Origin: Lichenostomus cassidix
Taxonomy: Eukaryota > Chordata > Aves > Passeriformes > Meliphagidae
Length of the DNA: 64,000 nucleotides
Reading direction: 5' to 3'
Assembly: GCA_008360975.2 (NCBI GenBank)
Contig: CM039184.1
Coordinates: 54,092,797-54,156,796 of the forward strand
Shown here: positions 36,127 to 49,521 of the stretch, one piece after another
Numbering within the stretch: the first letter of the stretch is position 1
How the letters are laid out: each line of letters begins with the position of its first letter
Position numbers and translations under genes: made by a program
Notes under the pieces: generated by a model
Seen by the model: only the letters and a program-made list of their open reading frames with translations
What the model was told of the DNA's origin: nothing
Database searches by the model: none

Positions 36127-39100
36127 CTAAATTTCACAAGACCAATTTGCTGGAAATCAGTGAATGTAAGTAGAGCAGTGTTACAGTCCTCTATTTCACC
36201 TGAGTTAAACAAGGTTTTGAAACCAAGGTAGTTATAAAAGAATATGTCTCACTTATGATGTTAGTGCTGGATCAAGGCTGTGGTCTCGCTACCTCACTGC
36301 TCGGTGAGTAGAGTGTCTGTGAGGCTTGCAGCGCTAACTTTGCATGAAATGAGAATAAAACATGGGCAAAAGTGAACCAGTGTTTCTATTCTCAGCAAGT
36401 GAGTGCATTTTAGGAACAGTTTAAACCATTTTAATTTCACTGAGTGTGAATGGTAGAATCTCAAAATTTTGTCCAGATCACTTCCAATCTTAAATCTCCA
36501 GTGACAGGGAGAAAAGCACCTGGGACTTTGGTAGCCTCCATCATGCTGCCCTTCAGCAGCAAGTGCTGGGCTGTCTTCTCTAGCCCAGCAAACAGAGTCA
36601 AGATCAACTCTTTCTGGAATAGGTGTTTTTCCCTTCCATGGAGACACCTGACAGGACCTGAATTTTGACTTTCTGATACATGTTTTATTTTTCTGCCTGC
36701 TATTCTGTCTTTCCTGCAGCCTACTGGTTTACCATAGTACCCATCTCACAAGTACACACCTCTTCTCCCTTGGCTCATGTTTTTTACCATCAAGCAATTG
36801 TATAGGTGCTTTTCTAGCTTGGGCTGGACACAAGTGCCTGATGCTGGAAATGCTGACTCTGGAAAAATTGTGCTTCAAGAAACAAATCAGTTGGAAGAAA
36901 CACCAACCTGTTATCCTGTACTACATAAGGCTACATAGAGGCTCATGCTGCATATCTAATCAAGCACTGTGAAATCCTTTTTTCCTCAACTGCAATAGCT
37001 GGTGGGAAATGATGCCTGATTAGAGCCAAGACTTTCCCTGTGCAGGCTAATGGAGTGAGGAAGTGAGGATAGAAAACCTGCAGAAACTTGTTTTTGCCTT
37101 GCTGAGATGTGGCTCTGGGCAGCAGTGGTGGAATCCCTCAAGTGCCAGGAAGGCACAGGCTGGGGCTCTCCTGGGCTGCAGATGCTCCTGGGCTGCTCCC
37201 TGGGGCAGCACATTGAACACCTCATTCCATCCACATGACATATGATAAAGACACTGAGGAACCTGTAGCTTTTCCTCTTTTTCTCGATGCTGCTTAGAGG
37301 TTTAAGGTCCTTATCTGTGGTCATGAAATAGTATATGTGGCTGCATCATCTCTAATTTGTGTTCCTAAAGCAATGCAGGGTCAAATAGCTGTAACCAGTG
37401 AACAGATCCTGGTATCTAAGAACAGCAGATGCTGGATAGATGAACACACCTCATTTTAGAGATATAGGCTTACTCTTTAAGTCTATTTAGATTTGTATTA
37501 TTGAAAAGGTAGACTGTGTGGGTGTTCTACACATCAACACTAACATCCTCATACCATCAGGCAAATTGATCTTTTACAGGGTGAAATCTGACCATAATTT
37601 ATCTGGGTATAGTAGACTGACTGCCTATAGACCTCATAGTCTTCATACAGCTGATCAGGAACTTCAGCCACATCTAACAGATGGGAAAAGGGAGAGGAGG
37701 GGAAGCAGGATATCTGTAATAGAGCTGATAAAGGAACTGACACCTCAGGCACCCGTTTGAGTGTCATGTTCCCCACATGTGTTCTCTGACTCCTGAGGAG
37801 CACTGTGAAACTAAATTCTCTGTCTGACTTAAAGGAAATAAATCAGTCTAGAATATTTTTCATAAGATTAATCTAGTTATGAAGCCTTTTCTCAGGTGAA
37901 AAACCAGCAGAGGTGCCTTTTTTATTTATTTCACTATACAAAAAGTAAACTGACAGAGAGTGTCTGCTAGTGGACTGCTCTGCAAGAACACTAAGTGCTA
38001 AAACCAACAAGTCTGCAGTGTAATAAAATAGAGAATTGTTCCACAAGGTCTTGACTCTGACCTTATGTTTACTTGTACCAAAATCGTTTTAAGAAAGTTG
38101 AAGAAACCAGCCAAGTCTCCTCTAAACTATCAATGGCACCAGAGCCACTGAATGTAGATCCTAGTATATTTCTATGAATAGAACTTGGAGGAGTTGGGGA
38201 AGATTTGCAGATGCCATAATTCTGCAGCTGAAGCCGATGACTGGCAGCCAACTGCAGCTCTGATGGCTGAGGAGCAAGCAGGATGACTCCCAGCTGCCCG
38301 AGGGAGATCTACAAGCAGCTTGCAAGGTACTTCAATCTTTGGAAACTGCCTATCTTTCAAAAGCTTTTTGTTGTATCAAAGTAAATGTCAGGGAATACAT
38401 GCATGGCAACATTCTCTTGTTTATCAAATGAAACCTCTAAAGAATCTCTTGAGCCTCTGTCTGCCAAGTGCACAAATCATCAGCCTGTTCTTGGACATGC
38501 TTACCAGCCTTAGTGGGTATTACTTGTACTAGAAAATATCTGAGGGGTCAGGACCCATGAATTATTGTTTTTACTGCAACCCCCAGGGGCATTACACAGG
38601 AATTAGAATACAAGGCATTGAACAAGGCACTTAAGCACGTAGGAAAGAAGTTCTGGATATCTGCAGTTTGAAGTAGACAGCAATAAGTGTGTACCAAAGA
38701 AATAGAGAGAAAAGGCATTAAAGGAGTGTAAAAGTGGTCAGAGGTTTAATACCACCACTTTTCATGAAGTACTTATTAAAAACAATGTCATAGGGATGAT
38801 ATACATATTGGTTGAAAGCTTATGTGCAGGGCAAAATATATATGTGTTGATAATTACTCTGTGGTTTAGGTGTGGAAGTTGGGCTTCCATGTGCTGGGAC
38901 ATTACAGATGTCTACAAATTGTGTCTTACATCTAAGTTGTTTATAATGTGTTTGCAAACAGCAAATGTATTGTTTCAACATGGTTAATGTTTACGAGCTG
39001 CATTTCAGTTTATAGGTACACACAGATTGCCTGGAAAAGTACCAGGCCATTCCATTTTTAAGCAGTGATGAAGAAAGATGGAAGTTTGCATATATTCTTA

Positions 39101-40537
39101 CAGTGTAAAATCCCACAGGGGGAACAAAATAAGTCCAAGAAGATTACACTGGTTTGGGTCTGAACTTGGGTCTGAAATTTCTATTAATTACTCTTCTTTC
39201 CCTTCTGCCATCTGTGATGTTATCTGAGATTCCAAACAGAGATATTTCAGACCAAGAAAAGAAGAAAATAAAGGCTAGGAATCCATGAGAAATCAAGACT
39301 GCAACACTGTAGATTCCCAGCACAGACTTGCAAAAAACCCTTTATCCAAAGCTTTTCTTTGGCCACCACCAGAACCTTTAACAAAGTCCAGCTGGTTTGA
39401 GTACTGCTTTTGGCTCCATGACCCATGTGTGCACTCAGGGGAGAGGGGGCTCATGCAGGGTAAATGGATTTAATGCTGCTTCAAGCCACATTAACTGTAC
39501 TCAACATTTACAGCATATGGTTCCCAGGTTTCCCAGTGGAAAATATCCTTCAGACCTGCTGCTCCTTAGTTCTTTGTACACCCTCTACTATGCTTCCTAT
39601 TTCACTATGACCTACAAACCACCTGAAGGTTTGGGAGGAGAGGGTTGTGCAAAGGGGAGAGGTAACATTTAATATTGCTTTCTTGGCCTAATTTTCCCCC
39701 CACTTCATTAGAAAATATGTAAAGCAGAAAAATGGACATGCTAATTGTAAAAATATCAAACAATAAATACCCTTTGAGTTTTACAGTAGAAAATAGGAAA
39801 GATTGCTCTTAAAATTTCTAGACAAAGTGATCTTTCAAAAATTATTTTTACTTGTAGTTTTCCTTCTATCTCTGCAAAATTTTTTGCTAGAGATCATTTA
39901 CAGAAATACACAGGTAAGCAGCAGTTCATCAGTAGAACAAGCATGCACATTTTACAAAAGATATGTGTTTGTAGAAGAGAGCAGTCACTGAATGAACCTT
40001 TCCCTTAAGCCTCCAGATCCCCTCAACTTCCCCAGCAGTGGGATGTGTGGTTAGTTTTTCTGTGCATAACTCTCCCTGAACAGTGAGAGTTGCATTACTT
40101 AAGCTGCAAACAAGATTATACATTTTTACCTGCTCAGCTGTAAGAGTAAAGAGCTTGGCCTGCCAGGGATGGCACAGACAGGAGGTGTGCTGGGGAAGGA
40201 GCAGGACATCTCTGTTAAAAGCTGTGTATCTAATTTCTCATGCAGGGCTGTTTTCACTCATTTTCGTGTTCTTCAGCACATAAAGATTTTTCTGTCATCA
40301 ATGGAGTTTTAATTGAGGGGGATTAGGGGTGGATTAAAGGATCTCATCAGAGCTCATACTCCCTGCATCCACTTCCTGTTGAGTCCTCTCAACAGAAGAG
40401 CTATTGACATTAGAAAAGTGAAAAATACTTAAGACAGTGACACAGTGAGGTAGAACTCAATTGAACTATAACCAAGGTGTTACAAGTGTAAAGGCAAGCC
40501 TGTAATAAAATCTTGGAGATCAGAGAAAGACATGGTT
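36127..40537. other. Unique non-coding sequence
   Basis: No repeat family or RNA gene is recognised. The interval 36990-37250 is GC-richer, with overlapping open frames in several frames of both strands and no domain. The remaining frames are short. Confidence 0.45.
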
Positions 40538-40703
40538 TACGTCATTTTGCCCACTTCTGGATTTCACCTGGCTATATAAAAGAGGGGCTTAAACTTTGGC
40601 AGACACAAAGACATCACCTCAACTCCTTCCTCAAATGCTTATGGATTTTTTAATGAAAGACACTTTCCAGCATATAGTTGAATCAATATTAAAAATGTTG
40701 TAA
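40538..40703 (+). promoter_or_regulatory. CRE plus TATA promoter-like module with a short open frame
   Basis: A TACGTCA half-palindromic CRE/ATF site (40538-40544) lies about 30 bases upstream of a strong TATATAAAAG box (40573-40582). An initiator-like GGCAGA (A at 40601) follows 28 bases after the first T of the box. From the predicted start, the first ATG (40635) opens a 22-codon frame closed by TAA at 40701-40703. Its product would begin MLMDFLMKD and be rich in Leu and Met, without a signal peptide I can recognise. A CRE followed by TATA is the layout of cAMP-responsive promoters, but TATA-like strings are frequent in AT-rich DNA, and I see no splice donor or poly(A) signal that completes a gene. 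Confidence 0.3.
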
Positions 40704-42963
40704 AATTCACCACACAAAAACCCAATGGATTTACATTTCTTTCTATATTTACATTGGATTTAGAATCAAAACTACATTAGGAATATAAACCCTCTTTTTC
40801 TCTTTTTATACCAGGGAGAAGTAGGATATCGAGGTTATGCATTTATTTGGGTTAGTTCTCTTTTTACTTTTTTCTTGAAAATACTTTATCTTATCTAACC
40901 AGGAAAAAAAGGAGAGGGAATAGAGTCTCTGAACTCAAAGGAATCTATTGAGCACTGAGCCAGACATGGGAGAAAATCCTGATCCAGCAAAGAAAAGAAA
41001 ATACTTCCAGTGATTTCAGTGGGCACAGTTTCATGTATTGCTTCCCAAAGAGCAAAAGCTTAGTTCTGCTCTTCATGTTTCGCTTTAATCACCAGGAGTT
41101 ACACATGCAAATCCACAGCAAGACTGTAACTAGAACATTTAAGACTAATTATACAGCTCTGGGAACAATGACCAAATCTCATCACAATTTTTTATCTTTT
41201 AGACACTAAGAAATCTTTTCAGTAACAAAAATTTCCTCTCAGATGTGCACAGCAGGTCTCAGCTGTGATGTGCTACTGACATCAGTGGGATATCTGTATA
41301 CAGTACTTATATACACATATGCAAGTCAAAATCTACCATGAGGTTCTGTGAGGATAAGACTAGTGATGTTTTCCCTATCTGTACTTGAAAGAAGCAGTGA
41401 CATTTTAGTCTCTTGGAGGATATTTTAGATACAATTCTAGTTATGACTCAGTTAAGACCTTTAAAGTTACACCTATCTAAAGGGTCCAGAATGCTCTAAG
41501 CTAAAAATATTTTTAGAATGGAAATTCTTGTAAAATGTGCTACCTGTAAATCTTAGGTTAAGCATGACTTGGTGGGGCCATTTCCACTCCTCTGGGTTGT
41601 CCCAGCTCCCAATAGCTTGCCTAATTAAAGCTGACTGAATGTATCAGTATTTTGGAGAGGCTTTTTTTTGGTGTGTTTTGCGTTATTATTTATTTAAACA
41701 GATGAAAACCTGTCGGAGAAGTTTGCTTTTGTAGAGTAATTTTTACTCATTATGCAATCACGTCATTTTGAGTGTGTTTGCTACTGAAGGTATGTGGTAG
41801 GATGAGTCTGGCTGTTGAATGTCTGTAACTCTAGGCACATACCTGCCATGAATGTCTGCAATTTGTTGACATCTCCTAGCCTGGCTAGCTCCATATACAC
41901 AGCAGCATTCAGCCCTATAAGGTTACCAGGTGTCTGCAGGTTTCAGAGAGGCTTCTGAGAGACCCACTGTATTTTCACTGCACAGCTGTTCTATGCATAT
42001 GCAATAAAATAAATCCAACCAGTCTCCAAATGGTCAAAGTTATCTTATAATGGCATCTGACTAACTTCACTGCACACATGAAGGTGCTTCTCTGCAGTAA
42101 ATCCCAGACAAAGATTGGTAGACCTGTACTTAGGAGACAGTTTCAGACGGATGCTTAGGGTTTGCAAAATTATTCTGTAACAATTCAAACTCATTGCTAC
42201 TAGTTCACATGAAAGAACTTGTCAGAAAAAACACAGGGTTCCAGGTCCCCACCTCTTTGCAGCTGGAATGTTGTAGAACTCAGCTGCAAGGAGACTGGAA
42301 ATTGCTGCTGAAGGGCAGGAGCCAATAAAAATGTGATGAAGCACAGGTAGAAATTAGGTTAGAATACAGCTAGGAAAGGAAAACTCAAATTTTCAGCAAC
42401 TTTTTCATATTTGCACAACCATAAAGAGTGCATGTTCACTCTGCATTGTTGTTCTCAGCATTCAGAAAAAAATATTAACAGAGAATACAGTTGCTAAAAA
42501 TATAAGCTCACGTGCTAACCTATATTTGCTAAACATAGCATATCACAGTTACTTGACTATAATCTATTTTTTAGTAATTTATATATATATATTTTAAATA
42601 TATGATTTTAAACATTTGACTTCAAGTCCAGGATGTTTAAAACCAAATAGCATTGTGTAAATTATGTTAAATTGTGAAAATGATGATTAGAATAATTCAA
42701 GAGTCAAATTCAGACACCTATTATATGCTGCTGAACTTCAAGTATAATTAAGTCTGTCTCACATAGATACTAAAAATAGGAATATTGTAAATGAAGTGGA
42801 AGAAAAATTACGGCACAGAATCCCACGAGTTATAGCCTTCAGAGCATCAGTCTGGTGGTCAGACATAATCTAACATGGCCAATAGATTCTCCTGAAGTGC
42901 TTCTTGCCATTACAAGGCAATTACTGAAAAGAGGCAGAAGAAGAGAGGAGATTCTTTCAGTAT
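40704..42963. other. Unique AT-rich sequence with a TA tract
   Basis: An imperfect TA run lies at 42578-42605. ATGCATATGCAAT at 41993-42005 is close to the palindromic POU-dimer (MORE) site. No gene or transposon is recognised. Confidence 0.5.
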
Positions 42964-43551
42964 TGTGGTAGTTAGAGCCCAGCCAGCAGCCAAGCCCCAC
43001 ACTCCCTCTCTCAGTCCCCCTAAAATGGGATGGGGAAGAGAATCAGAAGAGTAAAAGCTGGAGAACACATGGTTGAGATGAAGGCTGTTTAACAGGTAAA
43101 GCAAAAGCTGCTCACACAAGGGAAGCAGAACAAGGAATTCACTCCCCACGTCCCATGGCAGGCTGGGGTTCAGCCATCCCCAGGGGAGCAGGGTCCCTTC
43201 ATGTGTAGTAGTACCTTGGGAAGACAAATATCACCACTCCAACCATTTTCCCCTTCTTCCTTCTTCCCTCAGCAGTATATGCTGAGCATGTTCTAACAGG
43301 GTATGGAATACCTCTTGAGTCAGCTGGGGTCAGCAGTGCTGGCTGTGTCCCCTCCCAGCTCACTGTGCACCCCCAGCCTCCTCACTGGTGGGGATGGGGG
43401 GGATGAGAGTCAGAAAGGCCTTAGCTCTGTGCCAGCACTGCTGAGCAATACCAAAAACACATCTATACTATCAATGCTGTTTTCAGCCCAAGTCCAAAAC
43501 ACACACCAGCTACTATGAGGAAAAATACCTATCCTGGTCAAAACCAGCACA
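42964..43551 (-). mobile_element. Solo LTR of an avian endogenous retrovirus
   Basis: On the minus strand the element begins TGTGCTGGTTTTGACC (from 43551) and ends CTCTAACTACCACA (at 42964), so it has the canonical TG...CA ends, with a length of 588 bases. It is flanked by AGTAT (42959-42963) and AGCAT (43552-43556), a 5-bp target-site duplication with one mismatch. The interior matches the widespread bird LTR I know by its start and by blocks such as GCTGAAAACAG and AGGCCTTT. A degraded TATA region lies near 43270-43290. No internal gag-pol sequence flanks it, so it is a solo LTR left by recombination. Class (ERVL- or ERVK-like) cannot be fixed from the LTR alone; the 5-bp duplication favours ERVL. 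Open frames at 42910-43227 and 43303-43518 lie wholly or mostly in this LTR and are not genes. Confidence 0.85.
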
Positions 43552-44115
43552 AGCATTTTCCACCAAAGTAGACAAATGAAAAAACTATAACTCGTGAGAG
43601 GCTTTGGAGTTCTTTAAAGCAAAGGTGATCAGCTCCAAGAGTGATTGAAAACGGTTAGTGTCTGTGATACCAGTCTTTTCCTTTGAAAAATAGAGCTGTA
43701 AGGCTGACCAGTTCTTTAAGGTGCTGGGAAGCAGCTGTTATCTGGTTGAACAAGCAACTGCAGGTGGGAAATAAGACAAAGAGAAACATGTTTACATAGA
43801 TCTCATCTTCTCCTTCAAAAAGTTTTTTCTTTAACATTTTCAATTTACTAGTTGTATTGAAGTTTCATAGTTACAAATTCATTATTGTGCTTTTCATTAA
43901 AACAGCTGACACACACTAAATTTACATTTATGTTTCAGGCAGAAGAAGACATCACAGAAAAGAACTCCTTGATTAATTGCACCTGCTTTTGGATACATTT
44001 ATTTTCTTATTTCTGACCATTGTTAATATTTTCTGGAAACCGATTTTCTCCAACTAACAATACAATTGATTCCTGCTGTGGGGTAGCTATTTCAAAAATA
44101 CTGGGAATTTCCAGG
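43552..44115. other. Unique sequence
   Basis: Nothing recognised after the LTR target-site duplication. A 62-codon minus-strand open frame at 43655-43843 has no domain. Confidence 0.5.
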
Positions 44116-44139
44116 TTTTTTGTTTTTTTTTTTTTTTTT
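44116..44139 (+). repeat. Poly-T tract
   Basis: Twenty-four bases, all T except one G at 44122. The sequence to its right shows no recognisable retroposed gene. Confidence 0.9.
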
Positions 44140-47100
44140 ACTTAGTTAAAATGCCTCTAGTTCATTGACAGTAAGAGTTCAAGATAAGCCTGTAAAGCTA
44201 CCACTGTGAGCAGAAGGAAATTGCCTTCATCTATTTCCCTAAGAGATACAGAACTGCATGATTTAAAAGTGTGATAGAACATTTATAGGTGAATCTGACC
44301 ACTGCAAGAGTAGAATAACAAGTCAGATGAAGCAGAAAAGCAGTTCTCATATCCTCAGGTAAATGCTGTATTTTCATAAAATTTCATAGTTTGCACAACT
44401 TGTTGAAATGCTGCAAGTGACTGAAAACCACAGTCAGAACTTTGAATAAATTAGATGATATGATTTAGATGTGTTGTGAAAAACCATCAGAATCTGTATA
44501 TAAAGAGGCTTTGCGGATCAAGGCTTTGAAATAAGCTAGATTTGTTATAACAAGGTTTTATAAAGCATACAGTCTAGAGGAATGTACAACTAAAATATTT
44601 CAAGGCTGAAATTTTCCACAATAACAGAGAAAAGAAGCATTTCCTTATTTGAATCATATTTAATTCTGTGTCCAAAGATATCAGATTGACCAAAACTCTC
44701 CGGAGATATAGGGAATTTGACATGATGACGTAAGTCTCAGACTTCTGATAAAGCTTTCTTTCCTTGGAGTAACTACAAGACATATGCCACCTTGGTAGGC
44801 ACATTATTGAATTTTTGGCACAGAGCTGGAGACCGTGCTGTTTGTGCTTTCTGTGAATAAAAAGATCTCTGTATTCAGATCCAGTGAGACAACCAGATCT
44901 TGGCATGTATTCCTTGTGGTTCCTTCATAGGAAGAATACCAGAAAATCAGGTCAACCTACTTAGTCTAATATCACCTTTTGTTTGGATAACTTCAGTTGG
45001 GGAAATACAATAGGGAAGGTGCAACCTTTGAGACAAAGTTATGGCCTGAATGCACATTTTTGCTAGCTTTGAAAAGCTCCCAGGGAATTCATTGGAATCT
45101 ATGTTAATCTAAAGTAGAAAGAGTTACTATAGTTACTAATACAATAGTTACTAAATATATTTCTCACTATATAAAGTGCACATTGTGGGATCATATAAGT
45201 TGAGAAGATAAAAGATCTTTAATTATGTTTGCCAAGGTAATAAATGATTGGCTTCCTTTTATATTGTTCCACTGTAGACAGAATATGTGCATAATACTTT
45301 AAATGTTTTCAACAATTCAGCATCAGCCAGGAGTGTTAGAGCGCTTGTTCCTTCTTCTTTTATTTAAAGGTTGGCAGTAATTTTTCATGTCAAGGTTGTG
45401 ATTGATGTGGGTTAACTTTCACTAAAAGTCTTTTGGAACATTTTGAGTAATGTTAAAAATTATGGCATGCAATACATCAAAATATTTTTCTAGACTTCCT
45501 GCATAAGTAAACAAGCACAAGGGAAATGTGGAAGGCATTTGTGGTATTTTGTAAGCAAGTTTCAAACTGCATGTTGCAGATTTATATGTTTCATAGCTTA
45601 TGCTGTGATGCATGTTGCATTTTATTAAAATACTCTATGGGCGGGGAATAGATGGTGATGTACTACATTTGTGTCTTTGCCCATGTCAATTTGAAATGGA
45701 GATCAATTCACTAAGAAATGTATCCAAGCATGGATTATGTAACCTGTCCATCAAGTGTCAGTTTCCTGGGGAAATACTAATAGCAAGTCCTCAATCTTGG
45801 GCCAAATGTCAAGGCTGTAATGTCCAGCACTCCAAGTATAGAACATGAGATTACAAAAACTGCCATTGACAGGCAAATGTTAAACCTGCTGATCTTCAGT
45901 AGTCAAGAACTCAATAGCACAGAAAATCCCTCCAAGGCATAGTTCCCAAAAAGTAAAGTAAAACAAGATGAGGAACAGGTGAAGAAGCAATGTATTTTCC
46001 TAAAATAAAAAGAAAGAGGGATGTCTACTGTCACTCAGTAATGTAGGTTTAAAAAAAAAGATAGGTCACTGGCAGGTGTACAGTTTGGAGCTCTCCTTTT
46101 TTCTAGTCAGTGCCTTCTCATTTACCCTCAATAGCAGAACCTGGGGAACTGAAGACACCAGCCTTCTATCATCACGTTTAGATACCTCACTGAGATACTC
46201 ATGAGAGATGTCTAGAATCCCTGCAGTCAGTCCATCCAGTGATGTCTGTCTTTCTGTACTGAACTCACAAAGAAAACAGGCTCTTGCTTTGAGGGAAGTT
46301 AAGATTCTGAGAAGCCTGTAACATAGCTGAGGAAAAGATTCAGAGATGCTATAAAACTATCAATGTCAGGAAGTGTTAGAACTTCATACTAACACAAGCT
46401 TCACTCCTTCACATTTTCTTTCCACTTCAAACCCATTCTAGGTACTCTCTAAGCATGAGGGATGAACCGTTCTCTGATAGATGAAAGATGTTTTCCTAAG
46501 ATGTTTGCATTAGGCAACTAGTTTAGATTGGAAATACTATGATTTCATACCATTAAACTTAGGTGAGATGAGTCCTACATCTAACGCATGCAGATAAATA
46601 CTGATAGTTATGAAATATTTTAAGATCTTTTCAAGTGCCAAGTAAAGAGGTAGCCATCTTTGGAGGACATGCATCAGTATTTCTACATGTTCAAAATTAC
46701 CTAAGAGAACTATGTCTTGGAAAATACCTCTGGGAAGGTGAAACAAAATGACTGAGAATGCTTGAAACACTGCATTCAATAGCATATGTACCATACTCTG
46801 CTGAGGTGCTCAGTAAAAGAGCTGTACAATTAGATGTCAGCCAATACTCCCTGCTTTGCAAAAATTGCGTGATAGCATCTACCATAACTGGTAAAGTTCA
46901 GACCCTGTTATTTCGGTAGGATTTTTACTTTTCCAAATATTGCTAATGTATTTTTATTGCTGTCTTGAACTTAGTCAAACAGGCAATGAGGCATGAATAT
47001 ACTTAACTATATAGTCTCCAACAACTACCAGAAGCTTTTCTGTATTTCCAAGTCTTAAGGCACCAGTAGCCACAGAAATAGATATACCCTTTCAACCAAG

Positions 47101-47589
47101 ATTTTAATTGTTTCTAAATTGAAAGAAGACTAATACACCGGTGGCAATTTATGAAACTTTTGTTCTACCAAGATATAGCCATGCATAAATATTGGAAAAC
47201 TGTATTATTTAGCTTGTTGCAGTTCTGTAAAAAAGTATGAATAATAAAATATGCACTTCTATTGCGTTTCCAGCAATCACATTGTTTTCTCTATTCCTTC
47301 TTTTCTTAGCAATAAAGGAAGGTTTCAAGAGTTTTGTTCTAAGAATTCAGGCTAGAAATTATTTTTATGATCTGCTCCATTTGCATGCTGTCTCACATCT
47401 GACAGTCCACTATGAGCAATTGAGAGACTTCTTCTGCATAAATTGCAGTAAGCCTTATGGCAATTATTGCTATCTTTACTGATCCATGCAAAACCATTTC
47501 TTCTCTCATTCCAGAAAGTGCAAAGCCTCTTCTTTTAAGGGAGTTGTTGACCATATTACAGTTTTCAGCAATATAGCTGTGCAAGTAGA
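44140..47589. other. Unique non-coding sequence
   Basis: No repeat family, RNA gene or convincing exon. Open frames at 44574-44906, 45612-45848 and 46537-46885 carry no recognisable domain. Confidence 0.5.
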
Positions 47590-47622
47590 AGTTAACCAGG
47601 CCCCAGAGAGGCCTGGTTAATT
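47590..47622. repeat. Compact hairpin, 11-bp perfect stem
   Basis: TTAACCAGGCC (47592-47602) and GGCCTGGTTAA (47610-47620) are perfect complements around a 7-base loop. As RNA the stem could extend two further pairs (one G-U). It is not followed by a T run and sits in no recognised transcript. Confidence 0.85.
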
Positions 47623-49364
47623 AGAACTTTTGCTGCATGGCAGAAGTGAATGAATTGTGGGTAAGACTCTACGTGCAGATTTTTACTCAGAAAGGGCAAT
47701 TTTACTTTCTATTAATTACACTATAAAAATAAGGTTATCTGTTATATGTGTTATGACACTGCAAGGTCAGGCTATTAAAATAATGAATCACTTTAACGAT
47801 GCTAATACAGAAATTCAGTAAACAAACAAGATGAGAGGCAAATGCTAGGTGTGATTTAGTTACAAACAAAGATGTGAATTGAATGAAGTATAAAGGCATA
47901 CTTAAAGGTCTTTTTGCTCTGCTTTCTCAGGATGGCGTCTTTGGCTCCTGTTACTTATCTTGTCCTGTCACGTTGAAAGTTTTGTGATACAAACCTGTAA
48001 GATGTTTTGCTGGTTTCTGTGTTTCAGTTGCTTTAGGAATGAAAAAGCTAGCTCAGATCTTGTTTGACTTCAGCTGTGCACATCTACAAAAAGGGAGGAA
48101 TAATGTTTTTCTAATAATGTCTTCAGAGGCATGAAATGAATAAAGGAGCAGGTAGCCCTATCTTTATGAGACAGCTAGCAGGTTGTATCTTGATTTGTTG
48201 AAGGAATGTTCGCTGTCATGGCTGAAAGTCGTGTACTGGGCTATAATTCAGTCAATTAAAAACATATAAATAATGTTTAAATGCTGCTTAAGAACATGCT
48301 CACTGACTGCTCTGTATGTATACGGAACAGTCCAGTAGACACTAAAGACCCTTATAGCCTGTGATAAATCCATGGGACAGAATAATCTTTAGATAATGAA
48401 TAGTTTAATGTGCAGGATGCTAGCTGTAGTTCTGGAAATGTGTCTCAAAACTGTCTTCTTCCACTTCTGTAACAGCTGATAGCATATCTACAATTTCTGC
48501 AAACACATCTTTTAGTGTCTTCTGCTTTTAAATGTACTGCATCACTGCTGCTACCTGAACTCAGTTGTAAAGCCCTGCCTCTCTCAGATGCCTGTTTCTC
48601 AGAACAAATCATGATTGCCCTGTAGCTAAGGCTCTTCAAGAATGGCCCACGGTCCAAAATCATGAGACATATAAGCCTGTGACCTAATGAATGAACAGGT
48701 GGGAGATGGCTGTGACTTCTAGCCTGCTCCCCTGCAAACAGACAGACTCTGCTTAAAGGGGGGAGCAATTGCAGGAATTGTGAGCTCAGAGCAGGACTTT
48801 GCATCTTGCGTTTTTAATTCTTCAGGACAGCTGGGAAAGGGAATTGTCATTTTTAGGATTTTGATTTATATTGTCAAAAAGTCATCGCTTATTTGAGAAT
48901 GAATTATTGCAGTTAAAGTAAGCAACATCTGCAAAATTAAATTAATTAAGGGGTATCTCTTAAAATGGTGAGATAATAACCACAGGACATCAATTACAAT
49001 GGTGAGGAATACTTGCCTAAAGTAAGAGATGGATCACCCTAATTTCTCTTGTTTGTCAGCTAGAAGTGATGAGCATTTATGCTTGCCATTCACCAAAGAT
49101 TAATGTAGTTAGCCTTGAAACATTGACCACTTTGTTCTGAATGCTTGCTTTCAGACTTCTAGGTCACTTAAGTTATGAATGTAAAAAACATTTGTAATGA
49201 GTCTTCTGACCATTGTTTTTGATCCCTTTCAATTCCTCTCTAACATTACAAAAAAATGGACACTCATATTTCTGTGAACAAGCAATGTTATAATTTTATT
49301 CCTGTGGCAGTGATGTGTGAATTGGTACAGTAATTACCCAGAGAGTATACTGGGTATCTATGCA
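47623..49364. other. Unique non-coding sequence
   Basis: Nothing recognised. A 119-codon minus-strand frame at 48445-48804 shows no domain. ATTA-rich sequence at about 48890-48950 could be regulatory but is not distinctive. Confidence 0.45.
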
Positions 49365-49521
49365 GTCAGGAATTGGTGGAGTTGCCATTTCCAGAGGTAT
49401 TTAAAAGATGTGTAGATGTGGCACTTATGGACATGGTTTAGTTGTGAGCTAGGCAGTGCTGGGTTAATCCTGGACTCCATGATCTTAGAGGTTTTTTCCA
49501 ACCTAAGCACTCTGTGGTTGT
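49365..49521 (+). mobile_element. CR1 LINE 3' UTR fragment
   Basis: This is a 5'-truncated CR1 tail. It contains the 3' UTR cassette GGTGGAGTTGCCATTTCC, AGATGTGGCACTTATGGACA, then GACTCCATGATCTTAGAGG and TTTTCCAACCTAAGCACTCT, and it decays into a degenerate TCTGTGGTTGT tail. No coding sequence remains. Confidence 0.88.

Noticed and set aside
42910..43518. Two open frames (105 and 71 codons) on opposite strands
   Set aside because: Both lie in the solo LTR.
44496..44508. TATATAAAGAGG box
   Set aside because: Isolated TATA match without other promoter features.
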